A stretch of DNA of 64,000 nucleotides from BCD1 sp965230565 (GTDB lineage Bacteria > Bacteroidota > Bacteroidia > Chitinophagales > Saprospiraceae): assembly GCA_965230565.1 (NCBI GenBank), contig CBDDLH010000014.1:62001-126000 (forward strand), read 5' to 3'. A program made the position numbers and the translations under genes. The notes beneath the pieces were generated by a model. That model made no database searches, had not been told where the DNA came from, and saw only the letters and a program-made list of their open reading frames with translations. Of this stretch, positions 27,926-37,097 are shown in pieces; positions within the stretch are counted from its first letter, which is position 1, and each line of letters begins with the position of its first letter.

Positions 27926-29761
27926 ATGAAAACCAAACTACTTTTCATCTTAAAGTTCGCCCTGTTCTGGCTGGCATATTTTTTCCTTGCCAGGTCGGCT
28001 TTTTTGATTTATAATTTTCGCGAGACAAGTGAAATCGAGCCCGTGCATGAAATATGGAAAGTGTTTTTATTCGGGCTGAAAATGGATGTTTCTGTAACCG
28101 GATATTTTTTGTTACTGCCCATACTTGTTTTAATTTTAGGATCCTTTTTTAAGAGCAATATTTTCCCTCCGTTTATAAAATTCTATACCTTTTTTTTATT
28201 GTTCCTCACCACTATCCTCGTGGCGACGGACCTTCGTATATTCCGGCATTGGGGGTACCGACTCGACATTTCTCCATTTCTATATTTAAAAAACCCGGGG
28301 GAAGCAGTCAGTTTTATCTCTTTTGCAGAACTGGCCATTGGTGTGCCGGGCATTCTGATCGTGACAGCCGCTGGTTATTTTGCGTTTAAAAAACTTATTA
28401 ATTCGGATAAAATCAATCACTCCAGAAGCTGGTTGGTAACTCCGGTGGCTCTTTTGACTATTGCAGTATTGCTGATCATTCCAATCCGTGGAGGTGTGGG
28501 GCTGAGTCCGTTGAATGAAAGCAGTGTTTATTTCAGTCTGGACCAATACTGTAATTTAGCGACATTGAATGTATTTTGGAATGTTGCAGACTCCATAACT
28601 GAAATGGATGAAGATGAATCTACCTATGTTCACATGCCAATAGGGGTGGCATTATCCAGGATGGAAAAACTATATCCCGAAAAAAAGAAACCCAGGAAAG
28701 TAATCAAATCCTCAAGGCCGAACATTGTACTGATCATCATGGAAAGTATGACTCGCAAGATGTTATACGCATACAGGGATTCCTTGGTCATTACGCCACA
28801 TTTGAACAACTATGGGAAGCAAGGCATTTATTTCTCCAACTTTTACGGAAGTGGTGAAAGAACAGATAAAGGCTTAGTGGCGATTTTAAGCGGCTATCCT
28901 GCTCTTGCACAAAATTCCATTTTGAGTTCCACAAGAAAAGTATCAGGCCTGCCAACTTTATTCCATACGCTGGATGAAGCCGGATATGAAACCGCTTTTT
29001 ATTATGGCGGAGATGCCAATTTTGCTAACATCAAGTCTTATATCATACATGGTTCCCCGGATATTTTGATAGACAAGTACGACTTTCCTGCAAAGGATTA
29101 TAATGCCAAATGGGGTGTTCATGATCATGTTTTATTTGAACGTGTTTACGAAAATATTCAATCTGCATCAAAGCCTTTTTTCAAAACCATCCTGACCCTG
29201 AGTAATCATGAACCCTTTGATGTACCTCAACCATATATTTTCAAAACAAGGGATCCCGAAAGTCTTTTTGCGAATTCAGCCAATTATGCGGATTATGCGA
29301 TTTTTGAATTTATCGAATGCCTGCGGGAAACTCCGGAGTGGGATAATACCTTGGTTATTCTGGTCGCGGATCACAGTACTACCATGCCTTATTGGTCAAG
29401 CCATTATGAATTGGCCAGGTTCAGGATACCCATGATATGGTTGGGCGGTGCCTTAAAATCAAGAGGGGTGGAAATCTCGGGATTTGGAGATCAAACGGAC
29501 ATTCCTGTTACTCTTTTGGGGCAATTGAACCTCCCGACGGAGGAGTATATCTTTGGGAAAGACCTTTTGGACCGAAAGGTACCTTCATTTGCCTATTATG
29601 CCTTTAATAAAGGATTTGGATTTGTGTCAGATAGCTTAACTTTGATTTACGATAATAAACAACAAAATTATCTTGTCAAGGATATTCAGGGTGGTCCTTT
29701 TGAGGAAGGCATAGGTAAGGCGCACCAACAGGTGGTGTTCAGGGATTATCTTGAAAAATAG
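27926..29761 (+). CDS. LtaS-like membrane phosphotransferase (sulfatase fold)
   Basis: 611 aa from the ATG at 27926; the longer open frame reads through the repeat and is not preferred. Five membrane helices occupy about residues 5-190. The extracytoplasmic alkaline-phosphatase/sulfatase domain begins at PNIVLIIMESMTR. SGERTDKGLVAILSGYP contains the Thr expected to be the nucleophile (as in the GKTSD loop of LtaS), and VADHST supplies metal ligands. Bacteroidota lack classical lipoteichoic acid, so the real job is more likely transfer of a phosphoglycerol or phosphoethanolamine group onto envelope lipids or glycans (inference). The stop overlaps the start region of the next gene. Confidence 0.88.
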   Translation: MKTKLLFILKFALFWLAYFFLARSAFLIYNFRETSEIEPVHEIWKVFLFGLKMDVSVTGYFLLLPILVLILGSFFKSNIFPPFIKFYTFFLLFLTTILVATDLRIFRHWGYRLDISPFLYLKNPGEAVSFISFAELAIGVPGILIVTAAGYFAFKKLINSDKINHSRSWLVTPVALLTIAVLLIIPIRGGVGLSPLNESSVYFSLDQYCNLATLNVFWNVADSITEMDEDESTYVHMPIGVALSRMEKLYPEKKKPRKVIKSSRPNIVLIIMESMTRKMLYAYRDSLVITPHLNNYGKQGIYFSNFYGSGERTDKGLVAILSGYPALAQNSILSSTRKVSGLPTLFHTLDEAGYETAFYYGGDANFANIKSYIIHGSPDILIDKYDFPAKDYNAKWGVHDHVLFERVYENIQSASKPFFKTILTLSNHEPFDVPQPYIFKTRDPESLFANSANYADYAIFEFIECLRETPEWDNTLVILVADHSTTMPYWSSHYELARFRIPMIWLGGALKSRGVEISGFGDQTDIPVTLLGQLNLPTEEYIFGKDLLDRKVPSFAYYAFNKGFGFVSDSLTLIYDNKQQNYLVKDIQGGPFEEGIGKAHQQVVFRDYLEK

Positions 29762-29771
29762 ATTGGGTAAA

Positions 29772-30665
29772 ATGAGCAAAGCCAGATTCACATGGTTGGG
29801 ATTGGCTGCTGTTTTATTGTGGAGTGCCACGGTCGCTTTGGTACGCAGCATTTCTGAACAGATGGGGCCTGTTGCAGCAGGGGCTGCCGTGTATTTGGTT
29901 GGAGGGGTTTTTTCAACGGGATATTTGTTGTTGTCTAAAAACCCTTTTGATGCAAAAAGAAAATTTCCCGTCCGCTATTTTCTGAGTACAGGTTCTCTTT
30001 TTCTCATTTATACGGTTAGTTTATTCCTGGCAGTCGGACTGGCCAAGACGAGAATGGAGGCTATTGAACTGGGGTTGGTAAATTATCTGTGGCCGGGGCT
30101 CACCATACTTTTTTCCCTGGTATTACTTTCTCAAAGGAGTAATATTTGGATAGTGCCGGGAACTTTGTTGGCATTCGCAGGTATATTTTTGGTCATTACT
30201 GCAGGGACAGAATTCACATGGTCAGCTTTTTTAGCTCATATTAAAGGAAATCCACTGGCCTATCTATTTGGCATGATTGCTGCTCTTTCATGGGCCTTTT
30301 ATTCTAATCTGACCCGATTATGGAAAAGTGTGGATGAATCGGCTTTTGTTCCTATTTACATTCTGATTACAGGAGTGTTTCTTTTGGTGCTGACCTTTGT
30401 TTTTCCGACTGAGTGGACATTTAATCCAGGGTTAATTCTCGAGATTTTGTTTTTGAGTTTATCTACGGTGGTGGCTTATGTATTCTGGGAAAAGTCCATG
30501 CAGAAAGGAGAATTGGCAATCGTATTGCCATTTTCATATTTGACACCGTTGTTTTCTACCCTGATAAGTTCCATTTATCTGGCTGTCTTTCCGGATTTCA
30601 GATTATGGCTCGGATGTGTGATCTTAATAGCAGGTTCTTTCATAAGCTGGAAAGCTTTGAAATAA
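29772..30665 (+). CDS. EamA/DMT-type exporter, YddG-like
   Basis: 297 aa from the ATG at 29772, 10 bp after the LtaS-like stop; a TTG further upstream overlaps that gene. About ten membrane helices are arranged as two EamA repeats. The stretch IELGLVNYLWPGLTILFSL is typical of the YddG group of aromatic amino-acid exporters. Other marks are AALSWAFYSNLTRLW and YVFWEKSMQKG. It sits in the inner membrane. The substrate is inferred from the group only. Tight spacing suggests cotranscription with the phosphotransferase. Confidence 0.85.
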   Translation: MSKARFTWLGLAAVLLWSATVALVRSISEQMGPVAAGAAVYLVGGVFSTGYLLLSKNPFDAKRKFPVRYFLSTGSLFLIYTVSLFLAVGLAKTRMEAIELGLVNYLWPGLTILFSLVLLSQRSNIWIVPGTLLAFAGIFLVITAGTEFTWSAFLAHIKGNPLAYLFGMIAALSWAFYSNLTRLWKSVDESAFVPIYILITGVFLLVLTFVFPTEWTFNPGLILEILFLSLSTVVAYVFWEKSMQKGELAIVLPFSYLTPLFSTLISSIYLAVFPDFRLWLGCVILIAGSFISWKALK

Positions 30666-30683
30666 TAGGAAAAAACTTCCAAC

Positions 30684-32240
30684 TTACTTCAGTTTAATCT
30701 CAACGGTTTGATGACCTTTTAATTCGTTGCCGAGTATTGGAGTTGAAGCTGGTTGTCCATTAATCCGGAATTGTTCGATTGTTGATCCGCTACCACTTAT
30801 CTGAATGTCGAGCGTCATTTCTCTGTAGCGAATTCCCATCAAAGCGATTTCCTTTACCTCGGCGGGTAGAAAAGGTTTAAAGGTGATTCCTGTTTCGGAA
30901 AAATGCATGCCAATCATATTTTTGAAAATCATACGCAGGTAGGCGGTGGCACTCCAGGTTTGACGTTCTGCACAAAACCATTCGGTTCTTGCTTCCAGGT
31001 GGGGTTCCTGAAGGCCTCCATAAGGCGTTCTTTTGGTTGGGTGGTATATTTCCACAAATTGAAAATCACGGTTGGCGTGTTCGGTAAGCGCATTGAACTC
31101 ATGTAGAAAAAGGTCCGAAAGACTATATTTCATAGCCGCATCCGCCCAAAACCCCTGGATGTGAGGCCAGACTGTACCGCTGTGACGACCATAGCTGTCA
31201 AGGGAGTCAATCAGGTACCTTGGAAAGGAAGGATACACACAAGGGATACCTGCTGGTTCCACCATAGTGTTTGTAAATATTTTATCGATCATGGCCTCCT
31301 CTGCAATTTCAAACAAAAGACAAAAGGCGATCCCCATGCTTTCCTGTGCATTGCTGCCACCAAAAGGGTCGATCAGGTAGTTGTAATTACCTTTTTTTTC
31401 ATTCCAGAAGTTATGATTAATAGCATGCTTTAGCGCTTCAGCTTTTTTTGCCCATTGCTCATTCACTTCTATTTCAAGGGCTTTTTCCATTGCAGGAAGG
31501 AGGGTATAAACTTTTGTATAAACTGCATTGGTAGATAATGTCTGCATGGGAATCCCATGTCCGACTGGAAGTTTGAGATCTGCATTGGCTTCAGCCCACT
31601 GATCGATGCCTGAATAACTGCCGGATCTGTCTTCTGACATATGGCGTGTATAGATTTCCGGGTAGGCGGCTACTCCGTCACCATACACTGCCGGCCCTCG
31701 AAAAAGACCGGATTTGGTGTCGAATTCATCCCTCTCGAGTTGTGAAAGGGTGTTTTTGGTTGTTTGATAGGTGAATTCAAGAAAATCCCGATCGCCCGAA
31801 TAGAGGAAGTGGTTCCATGCTCCGATGGACCATATGATCTTGTCCCAATATTGGCCTCCGATAATGGTATTTCCTGCCTGATCTTTTTCCGTTTGTGCCA
31901 GCAGGGTGTTTTTGGAAACTTCGGGTGAGAGCAGGCCAAAACCATTCCAGACATTGATAGCTGCATCACGGGTCCAGGGTTTACCATAAACGAGGCCGGC
32001 ATATAAACAAGGAGAAGCTTCCTCCAGTAAACCAGATTTATGGTACTGGATATTTCCGGAAATATCACCGACAGCTATTCTGTATGCTTTGGCAATTTTA
32101 TGGGTGGAACTGCCATTGATAAGCAGTGATGGGATGGTGATTGAATTTGAGGGTTTATGGTTTGGGCTTTGACCGTTTAGCATAAGACTTTGGGCAAAGA
32201 ACAGAATCAATAAGCCAAAAAGAAAAGCGGTATTTTTCAT
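30684..32240 (-). CDS. secreted six-hairpin (alpha/alpha) glycosidase
   Basis: 518 aa with a signal peptide (cleavage after LNGQ, about residue 24). The (alpha/alpha)6-barrel signature includes YGKPWTRDAAINVWNGFG near residue 85, WDKIIWSIGAWNHF, SYSGIDQWAEAN, GRHSGTVWPHIQGFWADAA and RTEWFCAERQTWSATAYLRM. This resembles GH63/GH37/MGH1-type glycosidases. A short beta-domain ends the protein. The acid/base residues are not certain by eye. It is periplasmic or secreted; it may act on alpha-linked glucosides or mannosides (inference). It stands alone, divergent from the HIT gene with a 98 bp gap. Confidence 0.82.
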   Translation of the reverse strand: MKNTAFLFGLLILFFAQSLMLNGQSPNHKPSNSITIPSLLINGSSTHKIAKAYRIAVGDISGNIQYHKSGLLEEASPCLYAGLVYGKPWTRDAAINVWNGFGLLSPEVSKNTLLAQTEKDQAGNTIIGGQYWDKIIWSIGAWNHFLYSGDRDFLEFTYQTTKNTLSQLERDEFDTKSGLFRGPAVYGDGVAAYPEIYTRHMSEDRSGSYSGIDQWAEANADLKLPVGHGIPMQTLSTNAVYTKVYTLLPAMEKALEIEVNEQWAKKAEALKHAINHNFWNEKKGNYNYLIDPFGGSNAQESMGIAFCLLFEIAEEAMIDKIFTNTMVEPAGIPCVYPSFPRYLIDSLDSYGRHSGTVWPHIQGFWADAAMKYSLSDLFLHEFNALTEHANRDFQFVEIYHPTKRTPYGGLQEPHLEARTEWFCAERQTWSATAYLRMIFKNMIGMHFSETGITFKPFLPAEVKEIALMGIRYREMTLDIQISGSGSTIEQFRINGQPASTPILGNELKGHQTVEIKLK

Positions 32241-32338
32241 GATTAACCGTAACTTAGGATTTACTGAAATGTTAATGTACGAATTAAATTCATTTTGTAC
32301 ACTGATATTGCGTAAACCCTGCCATCAAACGAACATTT

Positions 32339-32788
32339 ATGAAGTATCTGATTACATTCTTTTTTATACTGTCTGTTTCTTTTTTCGGCATGGCCCAGGA
32401 AACGGACTACGTTGCCATAAAAAAACAAAAACTGGCTCAAAAATCACCTTTCGAAAAGATCGTCGACCGGGAACTTCCGGCAACCATTGAATATGAAGAT
32501 GATGATATCATTGCGTTTATTCCCTTAAGACCTCAGGCTCCCATTCATCTTCTCATTGTTCCAAAAAAAAGAATTCCTACTGTAAATGATATAGAAGAAG
32601 AGGACATTCCTTTGATAGGTAAAATGTATTATGTAGCTAAATTGTTAGCCAAAGAAAAAGGTATTGATGAAAGTGGTTACCGGTTATGTATGAATACTAA
32701 TGAAGCTGCCGGGCAAAGTGTTTTTCATATCCATCTGCATTTTCTGGGTGGGCATAAGCTTCCGCCCATGATTCCCAGAAAGGATTAA
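32339..32788 (+). CDS. HIT (histidine triad) protein with a signal peptide
   Basis: 149 aa. Residues 1-19 are a strong signal peptide (MKYLITFFFILSVSFFGMAQ), so the product should be exported. The body is a full HIT domain: IAFIPLRPQAPIHLLIVPKK, and the triad VFHIHLHFLGG near the C-terminus. HIT enzymes hydrolyse nucleoside phosphoramidates or dinucleoside polyphosphates and are normally cytoplasmic. The start is supported because the signal sequence lies directly at the ATG, with no alternative Met before the HIT core. The dgkA gene follows after 64 bp. Confidence 0.9.
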   Translation: MKYLITFFFILSVSFFGMAQETDYVAIKKQKLAQKSPFEKIVDRELPATIEYEDDDIIAFIPLRPQAPIHLLIVPKKRIPTVNDIEEEDIPLIGKMYYVAKLLAKEKGIDESGYRLCMNTNEAAGQSVFHIHLHFLGGHKLPPMIPRKD

Positions 32789-32852
32789 AACGAGCAAAAG
32801 GAACAGCCAATTTGTTAAATTCCTCCAACTAAGTTTTTCAAAATTTCCAATC

Positions 32853-33215
32853 ATGCTAAAAAACAGGATCAATAGTTTTAAATACGCCTTTAGGGGAATT
32901 TATGCCATGTTCCGTTCCGAACCTAATGCCCGGATACATTTGGCTGTGATGATCCTGGTGATTGTAGCAGGATTTTATTTCTCCCTTACTCCCGGACAAT
33001 GGACGGCAGTTATTTTGTGCATTGGTTTTGTTTTTGCAGCGGAGGCTTTTAACACGGCTATTGAGGCCATAATTGATCTGGTTTCGCCGGATCAGCATCC
33101 ACTTGCAGGAAAAGCTAAGGACATAGCAGCGGCAGCCGTTCTTATAAGTGCAATCACTGCGATAATTGTTGGATTGTTTGTATTTTTGCCCGAGTTTCTG
33201 GCGGCATTAAAATGA
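32853..33215 (+). CDS. dgkA: diacylglycerol/undecaprenol kinase
   Basis: 120 aa small integral membrane kinase, the usual length. Three membrane helices and the catalytic signature EAFNTAIEAIIDL (about residues 64-76) are intact, with RSEPNARIH near the N-terminus. In Gram-negative bacteria DgkA recycles diacylglycerol; Bacteroidota members may instead phosphorylate undecaprenol. The position after the HIT gene on the same strand may reflect an operon. Confidence 0.95.
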   Translation: MLKNRINSFKYAFRGIYAMFRSEPNARIHLAVMILVIVAGFYFSLTPGQWTAVILCIGFVFAAEAFNTAIEAIIDLVSPDQHPLAGKAKDIAAAAVLISAITAIIVGLFVFLPEFLAALK

Positions 33216-33347
33216 GGTAATAAAATTGGGGGGCAATACTCATTTTATGTTAAAGTTTAACCAGAAGTGATCCATGAACAATTTTATAAAATAATATCTC
33301 CGGACATATCGTTGGAGGTAAACTAAATCATAACTATCTACATCGAC

Positions 33348-34826
33348 ATGAGACAGTCCTCCTCTTCAAAACTGTTTTTGTTTTTTGCCTTTTTTGTTAC
33401 CTCATTGTCCCTATCCGCTCAGGAACAACTGGGATTTCACACAGATAATTATTCGGGGATAAATGCTGTTCTGCTCAATCCGGCAGGACATGCCAATACA
33501 CCTTTTAACTGGGATATTAACCTGGTTGAAGGAGCCTTTTTTATTGAAAATAACTATTTCGATCTTACCCCGTTTCGGTTACTGGATATAAATGATGTGA
33601 CTATTGATGACTTCGAATATGGTCCAGAGGTCAAGGACCCTGCCGAGTTGCCTCCCGGAGCGATCATCCAGGATTTTGTGGATGATGGCAGAAAGCGTTA
33701 TGCCAATATTGCCGGTCATGTGATGGGGCCTTCGTTTTTTGTGCGCATAAATGAGTCAAGTACCATTGGCCTTACAACCAATTTCAGAGTAGCTGGCAGC
33801 GGAGCTGGCATAACAGACAATCTTAGTTATTACACCTATTTTGATCAGCCTTTATTTGAAAGTTTTCAAGTGGATAAGTTCAGCCTTGGGTTTATGTCCT
33901 GGGGAGAAATAGGATTGAATTATATGCACCAGGTGGAGGTTTCCGGAGGTGACCTGGCCGTTGGTGCGACATTGAAATACCTCAATGGATACGAGGGGGC
34001 TTTTTTATATAGTGACAAGGATTTTTTGCTTACCAAACTTCCCGGAGATACTTTAAGTGGTAATTCAGTGAGTTTCAATTACGGATATACTTCTTCCAAC
34101 CTGGATATGGAAACCGTTTCGCTTCAAAAAAACGGGGGTGGCTTTGGAGTTGATCTTGGTTTTGTGTATACCGCCAAGGATTATGGCGATGGTTATTTGT
34201 GGAAGATTGGAGTGTCCTTGCTTGATGTAGGAAAGGTTACCTTTAACCAAAATGCCAGAGAACATCTGGCCACTTCTGACGATTTGGTGGTGCTGGCTAC
34301 GGAAGAGTTTCAGAATATTGAAAACCTGCAGGATTTTGAGTCCAAGCTTGGCCTTTTCAGCGATCAGGTTTTAGGTGATTCTTCTCTTTCCTATCTGGAT
34401 GGAGAGTTCAGTATGTGGCTGCCTTCTGCCTTCAGTGTACAAGTAGATTATCAGTTTACCGAAAATGTATTTGTCAACGCGACATTTGTTCAGGGTATTC
34501 CCTTTGGTGGGGTAGGAGTTCGTCGGGGAAGTTTGTTGGGAATAACTCCACGGTTTGAGCACCGTTGGTTTGGAGCAGCTCTACCGCTTTCGATCTACAA
34601 CTGGCAGGATGCACGAGTCGGACTGGCCGCCAGAGTGGCTTTCTTTTCTGTAGGTACCAGTGATCTCGGCAGTGTTTTTGGCAGGAACACTTTTACAGGG
34701 ACTGATATTTACTTTGCAGTAAAAGTAAATCCTTTTGATCTTAACCTTGGAGGAGGAAGCAGAGGCGGAAATAAGAAACGCAAGCGCGGAAGAAGTACTA
34801 GAGGAGTGAAGTGTTATGAATTTTAG
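33348..34826 (+). CDS. outer-membrane protein, DUF5723 family
   Basis: 492 aa with a signal peptide (cleavage after LSAQ, about residue 25). The opening GFHTDNYSGINAVLLNPAGHA resembles the N-termini of PorV/FadL-like and DUF5723 barrels (an NPA motif after the signal). Strand-like aromatic patterns continue throughout, and the protein ends with a basic Gly/Arg/Lys-rich tail. DUF5723 proteins are Bacteroidota outer-membrane proteins of unknown role. It is monocistronic; elaA follows after 27 bp and may be read from the same transcript. Confidence 0.85.
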   Translation: MRQSSSSKLFLFFAFFVTSLSLSAQEQLGFHTDNYSGINAVLLNPAGHANTPFNWDINLVEGAFFIENNYFDLTPFRLLDINDVTIDDFEYGPEVKDPAELPPGAIIQDFVDDGRKRYANIAGHVMGPSFFVRINESSTIGLTTNFRVAGSGAGITDNLSYYTYFDQPLFESFQVDKFSLGFMSWGEIGLNYMHQVEVSGGDLAVGATLKYLNGYEGAFLYSDKDFLLTKLPGDTLSGNSVSFNYGYTSSNLDMETVSLQKNGGGFGVDLGFVYTAKDYGDGYLWKIGVSLLDVGKVTFNQNAREHLATSDDLVVLATEEFQNIENLQDFESKLGLFSDQVLGDSSLSYLDGEFSMWLPSAFSVQVDYQFTENVFVNATFVQGIPFGGVGVRRGSLLGITPRFEHRWFGAALPLSIYNWQDARVGLAARVAFFSVGTSDLGSVFGRNTFTGTDIYFAVKVNPFDLNLGGGSRGGNKKRKRGRSTRGVKCYEF

Positions 34827-34853
34827 AATATTATTCCTTTCAACAATTGAACC

Positions 34854-35306
34854 ATGAAATTTGAGTGTTTTGCTTTTGAGGAGCTGTCAGTGGAACAGTT
34901 GTATAAGATTCTGAAGCTGCGACAGGAAGTTTTTGTGGTAGAACAGGATTGTCCTTATCTCGATGCCGATGATAAAGATCAGGAGTCCTTTCATTTGGTG
35001 AGCTGGGATGGAAAAGGGGAAGCTACAGCGTATGTACGGCTACTTCCCGAAGGCTTATCTTATCCGGATTATGCATCTATTGGCAGAGTAGTCACTTCTA
35101 AGAGCATTCGCGGCACTGGTGGCGGGAAAAAACTGATGGAAGAAGCTATTCTTCAGGCCAGGAAATTGTTTGGAGATGCACCCATTAAAATTTCTGCTCA
35201 GAGTTATCTCTTAAAATTTTACATAGAATTAGGGTTTGAGCCTGTAGGAGAGGAATATCTTGAAGATGATATTCCTCATATGGGGATGATATTAAAATCC
35301 TCGTAG
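34854..35306 (+). CDS. elaA: GNAT acetyltransferase, ElaA type
   Basis: 150 aa. ElaA marks are LRQEVFVVEQDCPYLDADDK (about residues 23-42) and the acetyl-CoA loop region IGRVVTSKSIRGTGGGKKLM. The C-terminal half matches the GNAT fold (AQSYLLKFYIELGFEPVGEE). The natural acceptor is unknown. The stop codon overlaps the left REP element (35303), so that element follows the gene immediately. Confidence 0.9.
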   Translation: MKFECFAFEELSVEQLYKILKLRQEVFVVEQDCPYLDADDKDQESFHLVSWDGKGEATAYVRLLPEGLSYPDYASIGRVVTSKSIRGTGGGKKLMEEAILQARKLFGDAPIKISAQSYLLKFYIELGFEPVGEEYLEDDIPHMGMILKSS

Positions 35307-35352
35307 CACAGGATTTAACCTGTGCCCTGGAACAGACTAAAGTCTGTTCTAC
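35303..35352. repeat. REP element, left of the RAYT gene
   Basis: Two adjacent hairpins, GCACAGG/CCTGTGC and GAACAGACT/AGTCTGTTC, are closed by GTAG/CTAC at the outer ends. It matches the element at 36114 in the same orientation and overlaps both the elaA stop and the RAYT stop. Confidence 0.85.
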
Positions 35353-36014
35353 AAGTTTGGATATTTACAATAAGTAAATGGAAATTCTTTCCAATCCTTT
35401 ACAAATTTCGCTTTTACTGGATTGTTTACCACATAACATAAGGTGTCATATTGTTCTTTATCACTTCTTATAAGGTGATCATAACTTTCACTTTGCCAAA
35501 AAGGCCCTGTTTTGTTTAAAATCCGGTTTATTTTAAAAGAACTCCCTCCTTTTATCAACTTCATGAATTTGCTAAGATTGGTGTAATTTTCATCAGTAAT
35601 CATCACATTATCCGGAATGTTCTTTAATTGAATCGAAGTGTCAATTAGCATATGAAAATGATTTGGTATGATGCAGTAGGCCTCCAGGTCGTAAAATAGT
35701 TTATCGTACTCCTTTATCTTTTCTTCCACAATTCTTGCTAACTCAGGATTGGTTAGAGGATAATCTTTTTCAGGTCCGCTTTTATCCAAAAAATCATCCA
35801 CTCTAAGAAAATGATCCCAATGAATTTTTAGTAATTCCTTTTTTAGTGAAGATTTATTTCCTCGCTTTAAGAGGTCAGCGATTATTTGGTCTCTTTCATT
35901 TTCCAATTCCGCAAGAATAGGTCTGGGTATAGCACCTTTGATAACTGAAGTAATAAAAAATACTCCTCCTGGTGGAGTTAAATGGGGAAGGTTTCTTCGG
36001 TAAAAAGTTTTCAT
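35349..36014 (-). CDS. REP-associated tyrosine transposase (RAYT, Y1/HUH)
   Basis: 221 aa single-domain Y1 transposase. The metal-binding HUH motif is H119-F-H121 in IIPNHFHML, and the catalytic Tyr is Y178 in WQSESYDHLIRS, followed by YVVNNPVKAKFV. These are diagnostic of the RAYT (TnpA-REP) branch of IS200/IS605-like enzymes. REP-like double hairpins lie on each side (35303-35352 and 36114-36165), the normal arrangement for this group. The catalytic residues are intact, so it may be active. Its stop codon lies inside the left REP. Confidence 0.95.
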   Translation of the reverse strand: MKTFYRRNLPHLTPPGGVFFITSVIKGAIPRPILAELENERDQIIADLLKRGNKSSLKKELLKIHWDHFLRVDDFLDKSGPEKDYPLTNPELARIVEEKIKEYDKLFYDLEAYCIIPNHFHMLIDTSIQLKNIPDNVMITDENYTNLSKFMKLIKGGSSFKINRILNKTGPFWQSESYDHLIRSDKEQYDTLCYVVNNPVKAKFVKDWKEFPFTYCKYPNL

Positions 36015-36113
36015 TGGTGGAGTTTTAATAAATTTTGTTTAATCTATTAAAAATTCAACAAAAATAGTTTTAAGAAGGTTCCAAGGGGTAAAAGTAATTT
36101 TTTAATTGACACT

Positions 36114-36165
36114 GTAGCACAGGTTAAAACCTGTGCCTTAAAACACAGACTGAAGTCTGTGCTAC
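36114..36165. repeat. REP element, right of the RAYT gene
   Basis: Hairpins GCACAGGTT/AACCTGTGC and CACAGACT/AGTCTGTG are closed by GTAGCACAG/CTGTGCTAC. It is in the same orientation as the left copy and ends 1 bp before the stop codon of the DinB gene. Confidence 0.85.
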
Positions 36166-36166
36166 G

Positions 36167-36676
36167 TTACCAATTGCCTGCATATGTCAAATCTTCCCCG
36201 GACATTTCCTGAAGGTATTGATATTTCATACGGCCAATTTGACGAAGATGAAGCAAGTCGTGGGCCAACCAGTTAGCCAGAAATTTTTGAGCTGATATGG
36301 GGCCAAGGATGGAGTGATGGAATACATTTGTCCAGGCAGGATTTTCAAGGGATTCAAGCCAGTCAATGGATTTTTGCCGCTCCTGAAGAAAGGCATTTAA
36401 TCGTTCCAAAAAATCTCTTTCAGCATATTTTCTTTCCGTGACCCAGCCAACAGGATCTATTGGTGTCATAGGAGCATCTGGCGTTTCCAAAACATGTTTT
36501 ACCCTGGCCCGGAAATCTTCAACTTCTTCATCATATAAATGGCAAAGGACTTCCAGGAAACTCCATTTATCAGGAGCCGGCTTCCAGGGGTATTGTTGCG
36601 GACTAAGTCCTTTAAAAAGGTGTTCAAAAACCTGTTTGTTGCTTTTTAGCTGGGAAATAATCGCTCCGTGGTTCAT
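36167..36676 (-). CDS. DinB-family protein
   Basis: 169 aa four-helix-bundle protein of the DinB/YfiT type. It shows FEHLFKGLSPQQYPWKPAPDKWS at the start, VLCHLYDEEVEDF (first metal His region) and LANWLAHDLLHLRQIGRMKY (second and third His). Members are metal-dependent, often thiol transferases or of unknown role. It starts 13 bp after the upstream minus-strand gene, so the two are probably cotranscribed. Confidence 0.9.
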   Translation of the reverse strand: MNHGAIISQLKSNKQVFEHLFKGLSPQQYPWKPAPDKWSFLEVLCHLYDEEVEDFRARVKHVLETPDAPMTPIDPVGWVTERKYAERDFLERLNAFLQERQKSIDWLESLENPAWTNVFHHSILGPISAQKFLANWLAHDLLHLRQIGRMKYQYLQEMSGEDLTYAGNW

Positions 36677-36689
36677 ATCAAAAAGTTTA

Positions 36690-37088
36690 TTAAACTTTGG
36701 CTTTATCAGATGAATTGCTGAATAGTGGTTTTAAACAATCATGCAGATCATCCAAAAATTCTTTGATTTCTTCAATCAACTCCTCGCTTTGTTCGGTCCG
36801 GTTTATGGTTGCATGGATGACCACTTTTTCCGATGCGGGAGGAAACCCAGTAGTTATTGTCCATGCCAAGGCATTTGGACATTCTATCAGACCAAACCGT
36901 AAACCACCCCGTATCACATCACGACTTAAGGTAAACTCTCCCCAAACACTTCCAATTGGCAATTCCCGGCCACTGACATCTTCAATACTTATCAGCTGGG
37001 TACTCATTTTTTCAATATTCGCCAGGGTCAAAGTATTCTGAATCTCATCCTCAGTTGTTCCGATATCCACAATTTTAAAAAATTCCAT
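36690..37088 (-). CDS. conserved hypothetical cytoplasmic protein
   Basis: 132 aa, no signal peptide or membrane segment. The body has beta-strand-like stretches (LPIGSVWGEFTLSRDVIRGG, ALAWTITTGFPPASEKVVIH) and a C-terminal helix (QSEELIEEIKEFLDDLHDCL). I recognise no family. It lies between the secreted M1 peptidase (9 bp upstream) and DinB (13 bp downstream) on the same strand, so it is likely part of that transcript. Confidence 0.75.
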   Translation of the reverse strand: MEFFKIVDIGTTEDEIQNTLTLANIEKMSTQLISIEDVSGRELPIGSVWGEFTLSRDVIRGGLRFGLIECPNALAWTITTGFPPASEKVVIHATINRTEQSEELIEEIKEFLDDLHDCLKPLFSNSSDKAKV

Positions 37089-37097
37089 GAGGTTCAG

